Shown here: piece by piece, positions 34,996-48,566 of the stretch | Layout of the letters: the number at the start of each line of letters is the position of its first letter | How positions within the stretch are numbered: the first letter of the stretch is position 1 | Source of the DNA: Isoperla grammatica | Lineage: Eukaryota > Arthropoda > Insecta > Plecoptera > Perlodidae | Direction: 5' to 3' | Length of the DNA: 64,000 nucleotides | Assembly (NCBI GenBank): GCA_945910005.1 | Contig: CAMDTW010000161.1 | Coordinates: 54,126-118,125 of the forward strand | Position numbers and translations under genes: made by a program | Notes under the pieces: generated by a model | Databases searched by the model: none | What the model was told of the DNA's origin: nothing | What the model saw: the letters and a program-made list of their open reading frames with translations, nothing else

Positions 34996-37900
34996 CAGTC
35001 CGTCGAAAAATAAGAATTATAAGTTGCATTCTTCAAGAGTATAATGAAAATGCATAAATTGAGTTTTTTCGTCGTTTTTGGTTAAAATATGCATAAAAAA
35101 TAGAAATTGGCTGATTTCAGTCTATCTACCACAAACTTCCAGTTTTAAGAGAAATCTTGCATACGGCTGGGATTCCTAAGGGTTTCAACCAAAGTTGACA
35201 AATCGTTGTTTTAGAGCGTTTCAGGTACCAATAAGCACAATTTGTCCATTTCGTCACATTTCGATAACTACTTTAGAAGTTACACCAACCGTTGAAAAAT
35301 AATAATGTTAGTGTGCATTCTGAAAGAGTATTATGAAAATGCATAAATTGAGTTTTTTGGTCGTTTTTGGTTAAAATATGCATAAAATATAGAAATTGGC
35401 TGATTTTAGTCTATCTACCACAAACTTCCAGTTTAAAGAGGAATCTTGCATACGGCCGGGATTCCTAAGGGTTTCAACCAAAGTTGACAAATCGTTGTTT
35501 TAGAGCGTTTCAGGCTCCAATAAGCACAAATTGTCCATTTCGTCACATTTCGATAACTTCTATAGAAGTTACACCCTCCGTTGAAAAATAAGAATTATAG
35601 GCTGCATTCTTCAAGAGTATAATGAAAATGCATAAATTGAGTTTTTTCGTCGTTTTTGGTTAAAATATGCATAAAATATAGAAATTGGCTGATTTTAGTC
35701 TATCTACCACAAACTTCTAGTTTTAAGAGGAATCTTGCATACGGCTGGGATTCCTAAGGGTTTCAACCAAAGTTAACAAATCGTTGTTTTAGAGCGTTTC
35801 AGGCCCTAATAAGCACAATTTGTCCATTTCGCCACATTTCGATAACTTCTATAGAAGTTACACCCTCCGTTGAAAAATAAGAATTATAGGTTGCATTCTT
35901 CAAGAGTATAATGAAAATGCATAAATTGAGTTTTTTCGTCGTTTTTGGTTAAAATATGCATAAAAAATAGAAATTGGCTGATTTCAGTCTATCTACCACA
36001 AACTTCCAGTTTAAAGTGGAATCTTGCATACGGCAAGGATTCCTAAGGGTTTCAACCAAAGTTGACAAATCGTTGTTTTAGAGCGTTTCAGGCTCCAAAC
36101 AGCACAAATTGTCCATTTTGTCACATTTCGATAACTTCTATAGAAGTTACACCCTCCGTTGAAAAATAAGAATTATAGGCTGCATTCTTCAAGAGTATAA
36201 TGAAAATGCATAAATTGAGTTTTTTCGTCGTTTTTGGTTAAAATATGCATAAAATATAGAAATTGGCTGATTTTAGTCTATCTACCACAAACTTCCAGTT
36301 TTAAGAGGAATCTTGCATACGGCTGGGATTCCTAAGGGTTTCAACCAAAGTTAACAAATCGTTGTTTTAGAGCGTTTCAGGCTCCAATAAGCACAATTTG
36401 TCCATTTCGTCACATTTCGATAACTTCTATAGAAGTTACACCCTCCGTTGAAAAATAAGAATTATAGGTTGCATTCTTCAAGAGTATAATGAAAATGCAT
36501 AAATTGAGTTTTTTCTTTGTTTTTGGTTAAAATATGCATAAAAAATAGAAATTGGCTGATTTCAGTCTATCTACCACAAACTTCCAGTTTTAAGAGGAAT
36601 CTTGCATACGGCCGGGATTCCTAAGGGTTTCAACCAAAGTTGACAAATCGTTGTTTTAGAGCGTTTCAGGCTCCAATAAGCACAATTTGTCCATTTCGTC
36701 ACATTTTGATAACTACTTTAGAAGTTACACCAACCGTTGAAAAATAATAATGTTAGTGTGCATTCTGAAAGAGTTATATGAAAATGCATAAATTGAGTTT
36801 TTTGGTCGTTTTTGGTTAAAATATGCATAAAATATTGAAATTGGCTGATTTTAGTCTATCTACCACAAACTTCCAGTTTTAAGAGGAATCTTGCATACGG
36901 CCGGGATTCCTAAGGGTTTCAACCAAAGTTGACAAATCGTTGTTTTAGAGCGTTTCAGGCTCCAATAAGCACAAATTGTCCATTTCGTCACATTTTGATA
37001 ACTTCTATAGAAGTTACACCCTCCGTTGAAAAATAAGAATTATAGGCTGCATTCTTCAAGAGTATAATGAAAATGCATATTGAGTTTTTTCGTCGTTTTT
37101 GGTTAAAATATGCATAAAATATAGAAATTGGCTGATTTTAGTCTATCTACCACAAACTTCCAGTTTTAAGAGGAATCTTGCATACGGCTGGGATTCCTAA
37201 GGGTTTCAACCAAAGTTAACAAATCGTTGTTTTAGAGCGTTTCAGGCTCCAATAAGCACAATTTGTCCATTTCGTCACATTTCGATAACTTCTATAGAAG
37301 TTACACCCTCCGTTGAAAAATAAGAATTATAGGTTGCATTCTTCAAGAGTATAATGAAAATGCATAAATTGAGTTTTTTCGTCGTTTTTGGTTAAAATAT
37401 GCATAAAAAATAGAAATTGGCTGATTTCAGTCCATCTACCACAAACTTCCAGTTTTAAGAGGAATCTTGCATACGGCCGGGATTCCTAAGGGTTTCAACC
37501 AAAGTTGACAAATCGTTGTTTTAGAGCGTTTCAGGCTCCAATAAGCACAATTTGTCCATTTCGTCACATTTTGATAACTATTTTAGAAGTTACACCAACC
37601 GTTGAAAAATAATAATGTTAGTGTGCATTCTGAAAGAGTTATATGAAAATGCATAAATTGAGTTTTTTGGTCGTTTTTGGTTAAAATATGCATAAAATAT
37701 TGAATTTGGCTGATTTTAGTCTATCTACCACAAACTTCCAGTTTTAAGAGGAATCTTGCATACGGCCGCGATTCCTAAGGGTTTCAACCAAAGTTGACAA
37801 ATCGTTGTTTTAGAGCGTTTCAGGCTCCAATAAGCACAAATTGTCCATTTCGTCACATTTTGATAACTTCTATAGAAGTTACACCCTCCGTTGAAAAATA

Positions 37901-38158
37901 AGAATTATAGGCTGCATTCTTCAAGAGTACGGTATAATGAAAATGCATAAATTGAGTTTTTTCGTCGTTTTTGGTTAAAATATGCATAAAATATAGAAAT
38001 TGGCTGATTTTAGTCTATCTACCACAAACTTCTAGTTTTAAGAGGAATCTTGCATACGGCTGGGATTCCTAAGGGTTTCAACCAAATTGCACAAATCGTT
38101 GTTTTAGAGCGTTTCAGGCTCCAATAAGCACAATTTGTCCATTTCGTCACATTTCGAT

Positions 38159-41100
38159 AACTTCTATAGAAGTTACACCCTCCGTCGAAAAATAAGAATT
38201 ATAGGTTGCATTCTTCAAGAGTATAATGAAAATGCATAAATTGAGTTTTTTCGTCGTTTTTGGTTAAAATATGCATAAAAAATAGAAATTGGCTGATTTC
38301 AGTCTATCTACCACAAACTTCCAGTTTTAAGAGGAATCTTGCATACGGCCGGGATTCCTAAGGGTTTCAACCAAAGTTGACAAATCGTTGTTTTAGAGCG
38401 TTTTAGGCTCCAATAAGCACAATTTGTCCATTTCGTCACATTTCGATAACTTCTATAGAAGTTACACCCTCCGTTAAAAAATAAGAATTATAGGCTGCAT
38501 TCTTCAAGAGTATAATGAAAATGCATAAATTGAGTTTTTTCGTCGTTTTTGATTAAAATATGCATAAAATATAGAAATTGGCTGATTTTAGTCTATTTAC
38601 CACAAACTTCCAGTTTTAAGAGGAATCTTGCATACGGCTGGTATTCCTAAGGGTTTCAACCAAATTGCACAAATCGTTGTTTTAGAGCGTTTCAGGCTCC
38701 AATAAGCACAATTTGTCCATTTCGTCACATTTCGATAACTTCTATAGAAGTTACACCCTCCGTTGAAAAATAAGAATTATAGGTTGCATTCTTCAAGAGT
38801 ATAATGAAAATGCATAAATTGAGTTTTTTCGTCGTTTTTGGTTAAAATATGCATAAAAAATAGAAATTGGCTGATTTCAGTCTATCTACCACAAACTTCC
38901 AGTTTTAAGAGGAATCTTGCATACGGCCGGGATTCCTAAGGGTTTCAACCAAAGTTGACAAATCGTTGTTTTAGAGCGTTTTAGGCTCCAATAAGCACAA
39001 TTAGTCCATTTCGTCACATTTTGATAACTACTTTAGAAGTTACACCAACCGTTGAAAAATAATAATGTTAGTGTGCATTCTGAAAGAGTTATATGAAAAT
39101 GCATAAATTGAGTTTTTTGGTCGTTTTTGGTTAAAATATGCATAAAATATTGAAATTGGCTGATTTTAGTCTATCTACCACAAACTTCCAGTTTTAAGAG
39201 GAATCTTGCATACGGCCGGGATTCCTAAGGGTTTCAACCAAAGTTGACAAATCGTTCTTTTGGAGCGTTTCAGGCTCCAATAAGCACAAATTGTCCATTT
39301 CGTCACATTTTGATAACTTCTATAGAAGTTACACCCTCCGTTGAAAAATAAGAATTATAGGCTGCATTCTTCAAGAGTATAATGAAAATGCATAAATTGA
39401 GTTTTTTCGTCGTTTTTGGTAAAAATATGCATAAAATATAGAAATTGGCTGATTTTAGTCTATCTACCACAAACTTCCAGTTTTAAGAGGAATCTTGCAT
39501 ACGGCTGGGATTCCTAAGGGTCTCAACCAAAGATAACAAATCGTTGTTTTAGAGCGTTTCAGGCTCCAATAAGCACAATTTGTCCATTTCGTCACATTTC
39601 GATAACTTCTATAGAAGTTACACCCTCCGTTGAAAAATAAGAATTATAGGTTGCATTCTTCAAGAGTATAATGAAAATGCATAAATTGAGTTTTTTCGTC
39701 GTTTTTGGTTAAAATATGCATAAAAAATAGAAATTGGCTGATTTCAGTCTATCTACCACAAACTTCCAGTTTTAAGAGGAATCTTGCATACGGCCGGGAT
39801 TCCTAAGGGTTTCAACCAAAGTTGACAAATCGTTGTTTTAGAGCGTTTCAGGCTCCAATAAGCACAATTTGTCCATTTCGTCACATTTTGATAACTACTT
39901 TAGAAGTTACACCAACCGTTGAAAAATAATAATGTTAGTGTGCATTCTGAAAGAGTTATATGAAAATGCATAAATTGAGTTTTTTGGTCGTTTTTGGTTA
40001 AAATACGCATAAAATATTGAAATTGGCTGATTTTAGTCTATCTACCACAAACTTCCAGTTTTAAGAGGAATCTTGCATACGGCCAAGATTCCTAAGGGTT
40101 TCAACCAAAGTTGACAAATCGTTGTTTTAGAGCGTTTCAGGCTCCAATAAGCACAATTTGTCCATTTCGTCACATTTTGATAACTATTTTAGAAGTTACA
40201 CCAACCGTTGAAAAATAATAATGTTAGTGTGCATTCTGAAAGAGTTATATGAAAATGCATAAATTGAGTTTTTTGGTCGTTTTTGGTTAAAATATGCATA
40301 AAATATTGAATTTGGCTGATTTTAGTCTATCTACCACAAACTTCCAGTTTTAAGAGGAATCTTGCATACGGCCGCGATTCCTAAGGGTTTCAACCAAAGT
40401 TGACAAATCGTTGTTTTAGAGCGTTTCAGGCTCCAATAAGCACAAATTGTCCATTTCGTCACATTTTGATAACTTCTATAGAAGTTACACCCTCCGTTGA
40501 AAAATAAGAATTATAGGCTGCATTCTTCAAGAGTACGGTATAATGAAAATGCATAAATTGAGTTTTTTCGTCGTTTTTGGTTAAAATATGCATAAAATAT
40601 AGAAATTGGCTGATTTTAGTCTATCTACCACAAACTTCTAGTTTTAAGAGGAATCTTGCATACGGCTGGGATTCCTAAGGGTTTCAACCAAATTGCACAA
40701 ATCGTTGTTTTAGAGCGTTTCAGGCTCCAATAAGCACAATTTGTCCATTTCGTCACATTTCGATAACTTCTATAGAAGTTACACCCTCCGTCGAAAAATA
40801 AGAATTATAGGTTGCATTCTTCAAGAGTATAATGAAAATGCATAAATTGAGTTTTTTCGTCGTTTTTGGTTAAAATATGCATAAAAAATAGAACTTGGCT
40901 GATTTCAGTCTATCTACCACAAACTTCCAGTTTTAAGAGGAATCTTGCATACGGCCGGGATTCCTAAGGGTTTCAACCAAAGTTGACAAATCGTTGTTTT
41001 AGAGCGTTTAAGGCTCCAATAAGCACAATTTGTCCATTTCGTCACATTTCGATAACTTCAATAGAAGTTACACCCTTAGTTGAAAATTAAGAATTATAGG

Positions 41101-44100
41101 CTGCATTCTTCAAGAGTATAATGAAAATGCATAAATTGAGTTTTTTGGTCGTTTTTGGTTAAAATATGCATAAAATATAGAAATTGGCTGATTTTAGTCT
41201 ATCTACCACAAACTTCCAGTTTTAAGAGGAATCTTGCATACGGCTGGGATTCCTAAGGGTTTCAACCAAATTGCACAAATCGTTGTTTTAGAGCGTTTCA
41301 GGCTCCAATAAGCACAATTTGTCCATTTCGTCACATTTCCATAACTTCTATAGAAGTTACACCCTCCGTCGAAAAATAAGAATTATAGGTTGCATTTTTC
41401 AAGAGTATAATGAAAATGCATAAATTGAGTTTTTTCGTCGTTTTTGGTTAAAATATGCATAAAAAATGGAAATTGGCTGATTTCAGTCTATCTACCACAA
41501 ACTTCCAGTTTAAAGAGGAATCTTGCATACGGCAAGGATTCCTAAGGGTTTCAACCAAAGTTGACAAATCGTTGTTTAAGAGCGTTTCAGGCTCCAATAA
41601 GCACAAATTGTCCATTTCGTCACATTTCGATAACTTCTATAGAAGTTACACCCTCCGTTGAAAAATAAGAATTATAGGCTGCATTCTTCAAGAGTATAAT
41701 GAAAATGCATAAATTGAGTTTTTTCGTCGTTTTTGGTTAAAATATGCATAAAATATAGAAATTGGCTGATTTCAGTCTATCTACCACAAACTTCCAGTTT
41801 TAAGAGGAATCTTGCATACGGCTGGGATTCCTAAGGGTTTCAACCAAAGTTAACAAATCGTTGTTTTAGAGCGTTTCAGGCCCTAATAAGCACAATTTGT
41901 CCATTTCGTCACATTTCGATAACTTCTATAGAAGTTACACCCTCCGTTGAAAAATAAGAATTATAGGTTGCATTCTTCAAGAGTATAATGAAAATGCATA
42001 AATTGAGTTTTTTCGTCGTTTTTGGTTAAAATATGCATAAAAAATAGAAATTGGCTGATTTCAGTCTATCTACCACAAACTTCCAGTTTAAAGAGGAATC
42101 TTGCATACGGCAAGGATTCCTAAGGGTTTCAACTAAAGTTGACAAATCGTTGTTTTAGAGCGTTTCAGGCTCCAAACAGCACAAATTGTCCATTTCGTCA
42201 CATTTCGATAACTTCTATAGAAGTTACACCCTCCGTTGAAAAATAAGAATTATAGGCTGCATTCTTCAAGAGTATAATGAAAATGCATAAATTGAGTTTT
42301 TTCGTCGTTTTTGGTTAAAATATGCATAAAATATAGAAATTGGCTGATTTTAGTCTATCTACCACAAACTTCCAGTTTTAAGAGGAATCTTGCATACGGC
42401 TGGGATTCCTAAGGGTTTCAACCAAAGTTAACAAATCGTTGTTTTAGAGCGTTTCAGGCTCCAATAAGCACAATTTGTCCATTTCGTCACATTTCGATAA
42501 CTTCTATAGAAGTTACACCCTCCGTTGAAAAATAAGAATTATAGGTTGCATTCTTCAAGAGTATAATGAAAATGCATAAATTGAGTTTTTTCGTCGTTTT
42601 TGGTTAAAATATGCATAAAAAATAGAAATTGGCTGATTTCAGTCTATCTACCACAAACTTCCAGTTTTAAGAGGAATCTTGCATACGGCCGGGATTCCTA
42701 AGGGTTTCAACCAAAGTTGACAAATCGTTGTTTTAGAGCGTTTCAGGCTCCAATAAGCACAATTTGTCCATTTCGTCACATTTTGATAACTACTTTAGAA
42801 GTTACACCAACCGTTGAAAAATAATAATGTTAGTGTGCATTCTGAAAGAGTTATATGAAAATGCATAAATTGAGTTTTTTGGTCGTTTAAGGTTAAAATA
42901 TGCATAAAATATTGAAATTGGCTGATTTTAGTCTATCTACCACAAACTTCCAGTTTTAAGAGGAATCTTGCATACGGCCGGGATTCCTAAGGGTTTCAAC
43001 CAAAGTTGACAAATCGTTGTTTTGGAGCGTTTCAGGCTCCAATAAGCACAAATTGTCCATTTCGTCACATTTTGATAACTTCTATAGAAGTTACACCCTC
43101 CGTTGAAAAATAAGAATTATAGGCTGCATTCTTCAAGAGTATAATGAAAATGCATAAATTGAGTTTTTTCGTCGTTTTTGGTAAAAATATGCATAAAATA
43201 TAGAAATTGGCTGATTTTAGTCTATCTACCACAAACTTCCAGTTTTAAGAGGAATCTTGCATACGGCTGGGATTCCTAAGGGTTTCAACCAAAGTTAACA
43301 AATCGTTGTTTTAGAGCGTTTCAGGCTCCAATAAGCACAATTTGTCCATTTCGTCACATTTCGATAACTTCTATAGAAGTTACACCCTCCGTTGAAAAAT
43401 AAGAATTATAGGTTGCATTCTTCAAGAGTATAATGAAAATGCATAAATTGAGTTTTTTCGTCGTTTTTGGTTAAAATATGCATAAAAAAATAGAAATTGG
43501 CTGATTTCAGTCTATCTACCACAAACTTCCAGTTTTAAGAGGAATCTTGCATACGGCCGGGATTCCTAAGGGTTTCAACCAAAGTTGACAAATCGTTGTT
43601 TTAGAGCGTTTCAGGCTCCAATAAGCACAATTTGTCCATTTCGTCACATTTTGATAACTACTTTAGAAGTTACACCAACCGTTGAAAAATAATAATGTTA
43701 GTGTGCATTCTGAAAGAGTTATATGAAAATGCATAAATTGAGTTTTTTGGTCGTTTTTGGTTAAAATACGCATAAAATATTGAAATTGGCTGATTTTAGT
43801 CTATCTACCACAAACTTCCAGTTTTAAGAGGAATCTTGCATACGGCCGGGATTCCTAAGGGTTTCAACCAAAGTTGACAAATCGTTGTTTTTAGCGTTTC
43901 AGGCTCCAATAAGCACAAATTGTCCATTTCGTCACATTTTGATAACTTCTATAGAAGTTACACCCTCCGTTGAAAAATAAGAATTATAGGCTGCATTCTT
44001 CAAGAGTATAATGAAAATGCATAAATTGAGTTTTTTCGTCGTTTTTGGTTAAAATATGCATAAAATATAGAAATTGGCTGATTTTAGTCTATCTACCACA

Positions 44101-44740
44101 AACTTCTAGTTTTAAGAGGAATCTTGCATACGGCTGGGATTCCTAAGGGTTTCAACCAAATTGCACAAATCGTTGTTTTAGAGCGTTTCAGGCTCCAATA
44201 AGCACAATTTGTCCATTTCGTCACATTTCGATAACTTCTATAGAAGTTACACCCTCCGTCGAAAAATAAGAATTATAGGTTGCATTCTTCAAGAGTATAA
44301 TGAAAATGCATAAATTGAGTTTTTTCGTCGTTTTTGGTTAAAATATGCATAAAAAATAGAAATTGGCTGATTTCAGTCTATCTACCACAAACTTCCAGTT
44401 TTAAGAGGAATCTTGCATACGGCCGGGATTCCTAAGGGTTTCAACCAAAGTTGACAAATCGTTGTTTTAGAGCGTTTAAGGCTCCAATAAGCACAATTTG
44501 TCCATTTCGTCACATTTCGATAACTTCAATAGAAGTTACACCCTTAGTTGAAAATTAAGAATTATAGGCTGCATTCTTCAAGAGTATAATGAAAATGCAT
44601 AAATTGAGTTTTTTCGTCGTTTTTGGTTAAAATATGCATAAAATATAGAAATTGGCTGATTTTAGTCTATCTACCACAAACTTCCAGTTTTAAGAGGAAT
44701 CTTGCATACGGCTGGGATTCCTAAGGGTTTCAACCAAATT
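38159..44740 (+). repeat. ~6.5 kb block, copy 2 (partner 20522-~27100)
   Basis: Second copy with the same rare markers in order. Private differences include GGTCGTTTAAGG (near 42.89 kb), a 7-A tract (43.49 kb), AAAGATAAC (39.53 kb), GTTTTTAGCG (43.89 kb) and loss of GGGTCTC at one of its two positions. After the F monomer at 44522 the offset drops by one monomer, so one unit present at about 27.17 kb is missing here. Confidence 0.87.
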
Positions 44741-46544
44741 GCACAAATCGTTGTTTTAGACCGTTTCAGGCTCCAATAAGCACAATTTGTCCATTTCGTC
44801 ACATTTCGATAACTTCTATAGAAGTTACACCCTCCGTCGAAAAATAAGAATTATAGGTTGCATTTTTCAAGAGTATAATGAAAATGCATAAATTGAGTTT
44901 TTTCGTCGTTTTTGGTTAAAATATGCATAAAAAATAGAAATTGGCTGATTTCAGTCTATCTACCACAAACTTCCAGTTTTAAGAGGAATCTTGCATACGG
45001 CCGGGATTCCTAAGGGTTTCAACCAAAGTTGACAAATCGTTGTTTTAGAGCGTTTTAGGCTCCAATAAGCACAATTTGTCCATTTCGTCACATTTCGATA
45101 ACTTCTATAGAAGTTACACCCTCCGTTAAAAAATAAGAATTATAGGCTGCATTCTTCAAGAGTATAATGAAAATGCATAAATTGAGTTTTTTCGTCGTTT
45201 TTGATTAAAATATGCATAAAATATAGAAATTGGCTGATTTTAGTCTATTTACCACAAACTTCCAGTTTTAAGAGGAATCTTGCATACGGCTGGGATTCCT
45301 AAGGGTTTCAACCAAATTGCACAAATCGTTGTTTTAGAGCGTTTCAGGCTCCAATAAGCACAATTAGTCCATTTCGTCACATTTCGATAACTTCTATAGA
45401 AGTTACAACCTCCGTCGAAAAATAAGAATTATAGGTTGCATTCTTCAAGAGTATAATGAAAATGCATAAATTGACTTTTTTCGTCGTTTTTGGTTAAAAT
45501 ATGCATAAAAAATAGAAATTGGCTGATTTCAGTCTATCTACCACAAACTTCCAGTTTTAAGAGGAATCATGCATACGGCCGGGATTCCTAAGGGTTTCAA
45601 CCAAAGTTGACAAATCGTTGTTTTAGAGCGTTTCAGGCTCCAATAAGCACAATTTGTCCATTTCGTCACATTTCGATAACTTCTATAGAAGTTACACCCT
45701 CCGTTGAAAAATAAGAATTATAGGCTGCATCCTTCAAGAGTATAATGAAAATGCATAAATTGAGTTTTTTCGTCGTTTTTGGTTAAAATATGCATAAAAT
45801 ATAGAAATTGGCTGATTTCAGTCTATCTACCACAAACTTCCAGTTTTAAGAGGAATCTTACATACGGCCGGGATTCCTAAGGGTTTCAACCAAAGTTGAC
45901 AAATCGTTGTTTTAGAGCGTTTCAGGCTCCAATAAGCACAATTTGTCCATTTCGTCACATTTTGATAACTACTTTAGAAGTTACACCAACCGTTGAAAAA
46001 TAATAATGTTAGTGTGCATTCTGAAAGAGTTATATGAAAATGCATAAATTGAGTTTTTTGGTCGTTTTTGGTTAAAATATGCATAAAATATTGAAATTGG
46101 CTGATTTTAGTCTATCTACCACAAACTTCCAGTTTTAAGAGGAATCTTGCATACGGCCGGGATTCCTAAGGGTTTCAACCAAAGTTGACAAATCGTTGTT
46201 TTAGAGCGTTTCAGGCTCCAATAAGCACAAATTGTCCATTTCGTCACATTTTGATAACTTCTATAGAAGTTACACCCTCCGTTGAAAAATAAGAATTATA
46301 GGCTGCATTCTTCAAGAGTATAATGAAAATGCATAAATTGAGTTTTTTCATCGTTTTTGGTTAAAATATGCATAAAAAATAGAAATTGGCTGATTTCAGT
46401 CTATCTACCACAAACTTCCAGTTTTAAGAGGAATCTTGCATACGGCCGGGATTCCTAAGGGTTTCAACCAAAGTTGACAAATCGTTGTTTTAGAGCGTTT
46501 CAGGCTCCAATAAGCACAATTTGTCCATTTCGTCACATTTTGAT
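44741..46544 (+). repeat. Array region VI: A/B/D monomers including GCATCCTTC module
   Basis: About six monomers. The copy at 45678 has GCATCCTTCAAG and TCTTACATACGG, a pair of markers seen again at 52340 and 62778. An isolated GGAATCATGC occurs near 45.57 kb. The final unit (46256) is a hybrid described separately. Confidence 0.78.
46256..46544 (+). repeat. B/A hybrid monomer, apparent one-monomer crossover product
   Basis: It starts as class B (CCGTTG, GGCTGC) and ends as class A (TTTTTTCATCG, AAAAAATAG, TTTCAG, CCGGG, GTTGAC). In the related block at 52.9-53.5 kb these two halves lie in consecutive separate monomers, the second of which has the same rare TTTTTTCATCG. This unit is therefore what a one-monomer unequal crossover between those two would leave. 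The switch lies between GGCTGC and CATCG. Confidence 0.75.
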
Positions 46545-48566
46545 AACTACTTTAGAAGTTACACCAACCGTTGAAAAATAATAATGTTAGTGTGCATTCT
46601 GAAAGAGTTATATGAAAATGCATAAATTGAGGTTTTTGGTCGTTTTTGGTTAAAATATGCATAAAATATTGAAATTGGCTGATTTTAGTCTATCTACCAC
46701 AAACTTCCAGTTTTAAGAGGAATCTTGCATACGGCCGGGATTCCTAAGGGTTTCAACCAAAGTTGACAAATCGTTGTTTTAGAGCGTTTCAGGCTCCAAT
46801 AAGCACAAATTGTCCATTTCGTCACATTTTGATAACTTCTATAGAAGTTACACCCTCCGTTGAAAAATAAGAATTATAGGCTGCATTCTTCAAGAGTATA
46901 ATGAAAATGCATAAATTGAGTTTTTTCGTCGTTTTTGGTTAAAATATGCATAAAATATAGAAATTAGCTGATTTTAGTCTATCTACCACAAACTTCTAGT
47001 TTTAAGAGGAATCTTGCATACGGCTGGGATTACTAAGGGTTTCAACCAAATTGCACAAATCGTTGTTTTAGAGCGTTTCAGGCTCCAATAAGCACAATTT
47101 GTCCATTTCGTCACATTTCGATAACTTCTATAGAAGTTACACCCTCCGTCGAAAAATAAGAATTATAGGTTGCATTCTTCAAGAGTATAATGAAAATGCA
47201 TAAATTGAGTTTTTTCGTCGTTTTTGGTTAAAATATGCATAAAAAATAGAAATTGGCTGATTTCAGTCTATCTACCACAAACTTCCAGTTTTAAGAGGAA
47301 TCTTGCATACGGCCGGGATTCCTAAGGGTTTCAACCAAAGTTGACAAATCGTTGTTTTAGAGCGTTTAAGGCTCCAATAAGCACAATTTGTCCATTTCGT
47401 CACATTTCGATAACTTCAATAGAAGTTACACCCTTAGTTGAAAATTAAGAATTATAGGCTGCATTCTTCAAGAGTATAATGAAAATGCATAAATTGAGTT
47501 TTTTCGTCGTTTTTGGTTAAAATATGCATAAAATATAGAAATTGGCTGATTTTAGTCTATCTACCACAAACTTCCAGTTTTAAGAGGAATCTTGCATACG
47601 GCTGGGATTCCTAAGGGTTTCAACCAAATTGCACAAATCGTTGTTTTAGAGCGTTTCAGGCTCCAATAAGCACAATTTGTCCACTTCGTTACATTTCGAT
47701 AACTTCTATAGAAGTTACACCCTCCGTCGAAAAATAAGAATTATAGGTTGCATTCTTCAAGAGTATAATGAAATGCATAAATTGAGTTTTTTCGTCGTTT
47801 TTGGTTAAAATATGCATAAAATATAGAAATTGGCTGATTTTAGTCTATCTACCACAAACTTCCAGTTTTAAGAGGAATCTTGCATACGGCTGGAATTCCT
47901 AAGGGTTTCAACCAAATTGCACAAATCGTTGTTTTAGACCGTTTCAGGCTCCAATAAGCACAATTTGTCCATTTCGTCACATTTCGATAACTTCTATAGA
48001 AGTTACACCCTCCGTCGAAAAATAAGAATTATAGGTTGCATTTTTCAAGAGTATAATGAAAATGCATAAATTGAGTTTTTTCGTCGTTTTTGGTTAAAAT
48101 ATGCATAAAAAATAGAAATTGGCTGATTTCAGTCTATCTACCACAAACTTCCAGTTTTAAGAGGAATCTTGCATACGGCCGGGATTCCTAAGGGTTTCAA
48201 CCAAAGTTGACAAATCGTTGTTTTAGAGCGTTTTAGGCTCCAATAAGCACAATTTGTCCATTTCGTCACATTTCGATAACTTCTATAGAAGTTACACCCT
48301 CCGTTAAAAAATAAGAATTATAGGCTGCATTCTTCAAGAGTATAATGAAAATGCATAAATTGAGTTTTTTCGTCGTTTTTGATTAAAATATGCATAAAAT
48401 ATAGAAATTGGCTGATTTTAGTCTATTTACCACAAACTTCCAGTTTTAAGAGGAATCTTGCATACGGCTGGGATTCCTAAGGGTTTCAACCAAATTGCAC
48501 AAATCGTTGTTTTAGAGCGTTTCAGGCTCTAATAAGCACAATTTGTCCATTTCGTCACATTACGAT
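46545..48566 (+). repeat. 7-monomer module, copy 1
   Basis: The order is D with TTGAGGTTTTTGG, B with AAATTAGCTG, CTTCTAG and GATTACTAAGG, A with GCGTTTAAGG, F with CACTTCGTTAC, a GACCG copy, A with CATTTTTCAAG, and B with CCGTTAAAA. The same module begins again at 53506 and 55529. Length is 2022 bp. A private loss is GAAATGCAT (47.77 kb). Confidence 0.83.

Larger units (their letters stand above)
30642..38158 (+). repeat. Array region V: mosaic of blocks seen elsewhere
   Basis: Contains the 7-monomer block shared with 15.6 kb, then D/B/A/F copies, the ~1 kb block shared with 29.7 kb, and a run resembling region II (A-D-B with GTCCATC, CCGCG and ACGGT at 37.4-38.1 kb). Private variants include GCATATTGAG with three bases lost (37.08 kb), CAGGTACC (35.23 kb), TTTAAAGTGG (36.02 kb) and TTCTTTGTTT (36.52 kb). 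No gene is present. Confidence 0.8.
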
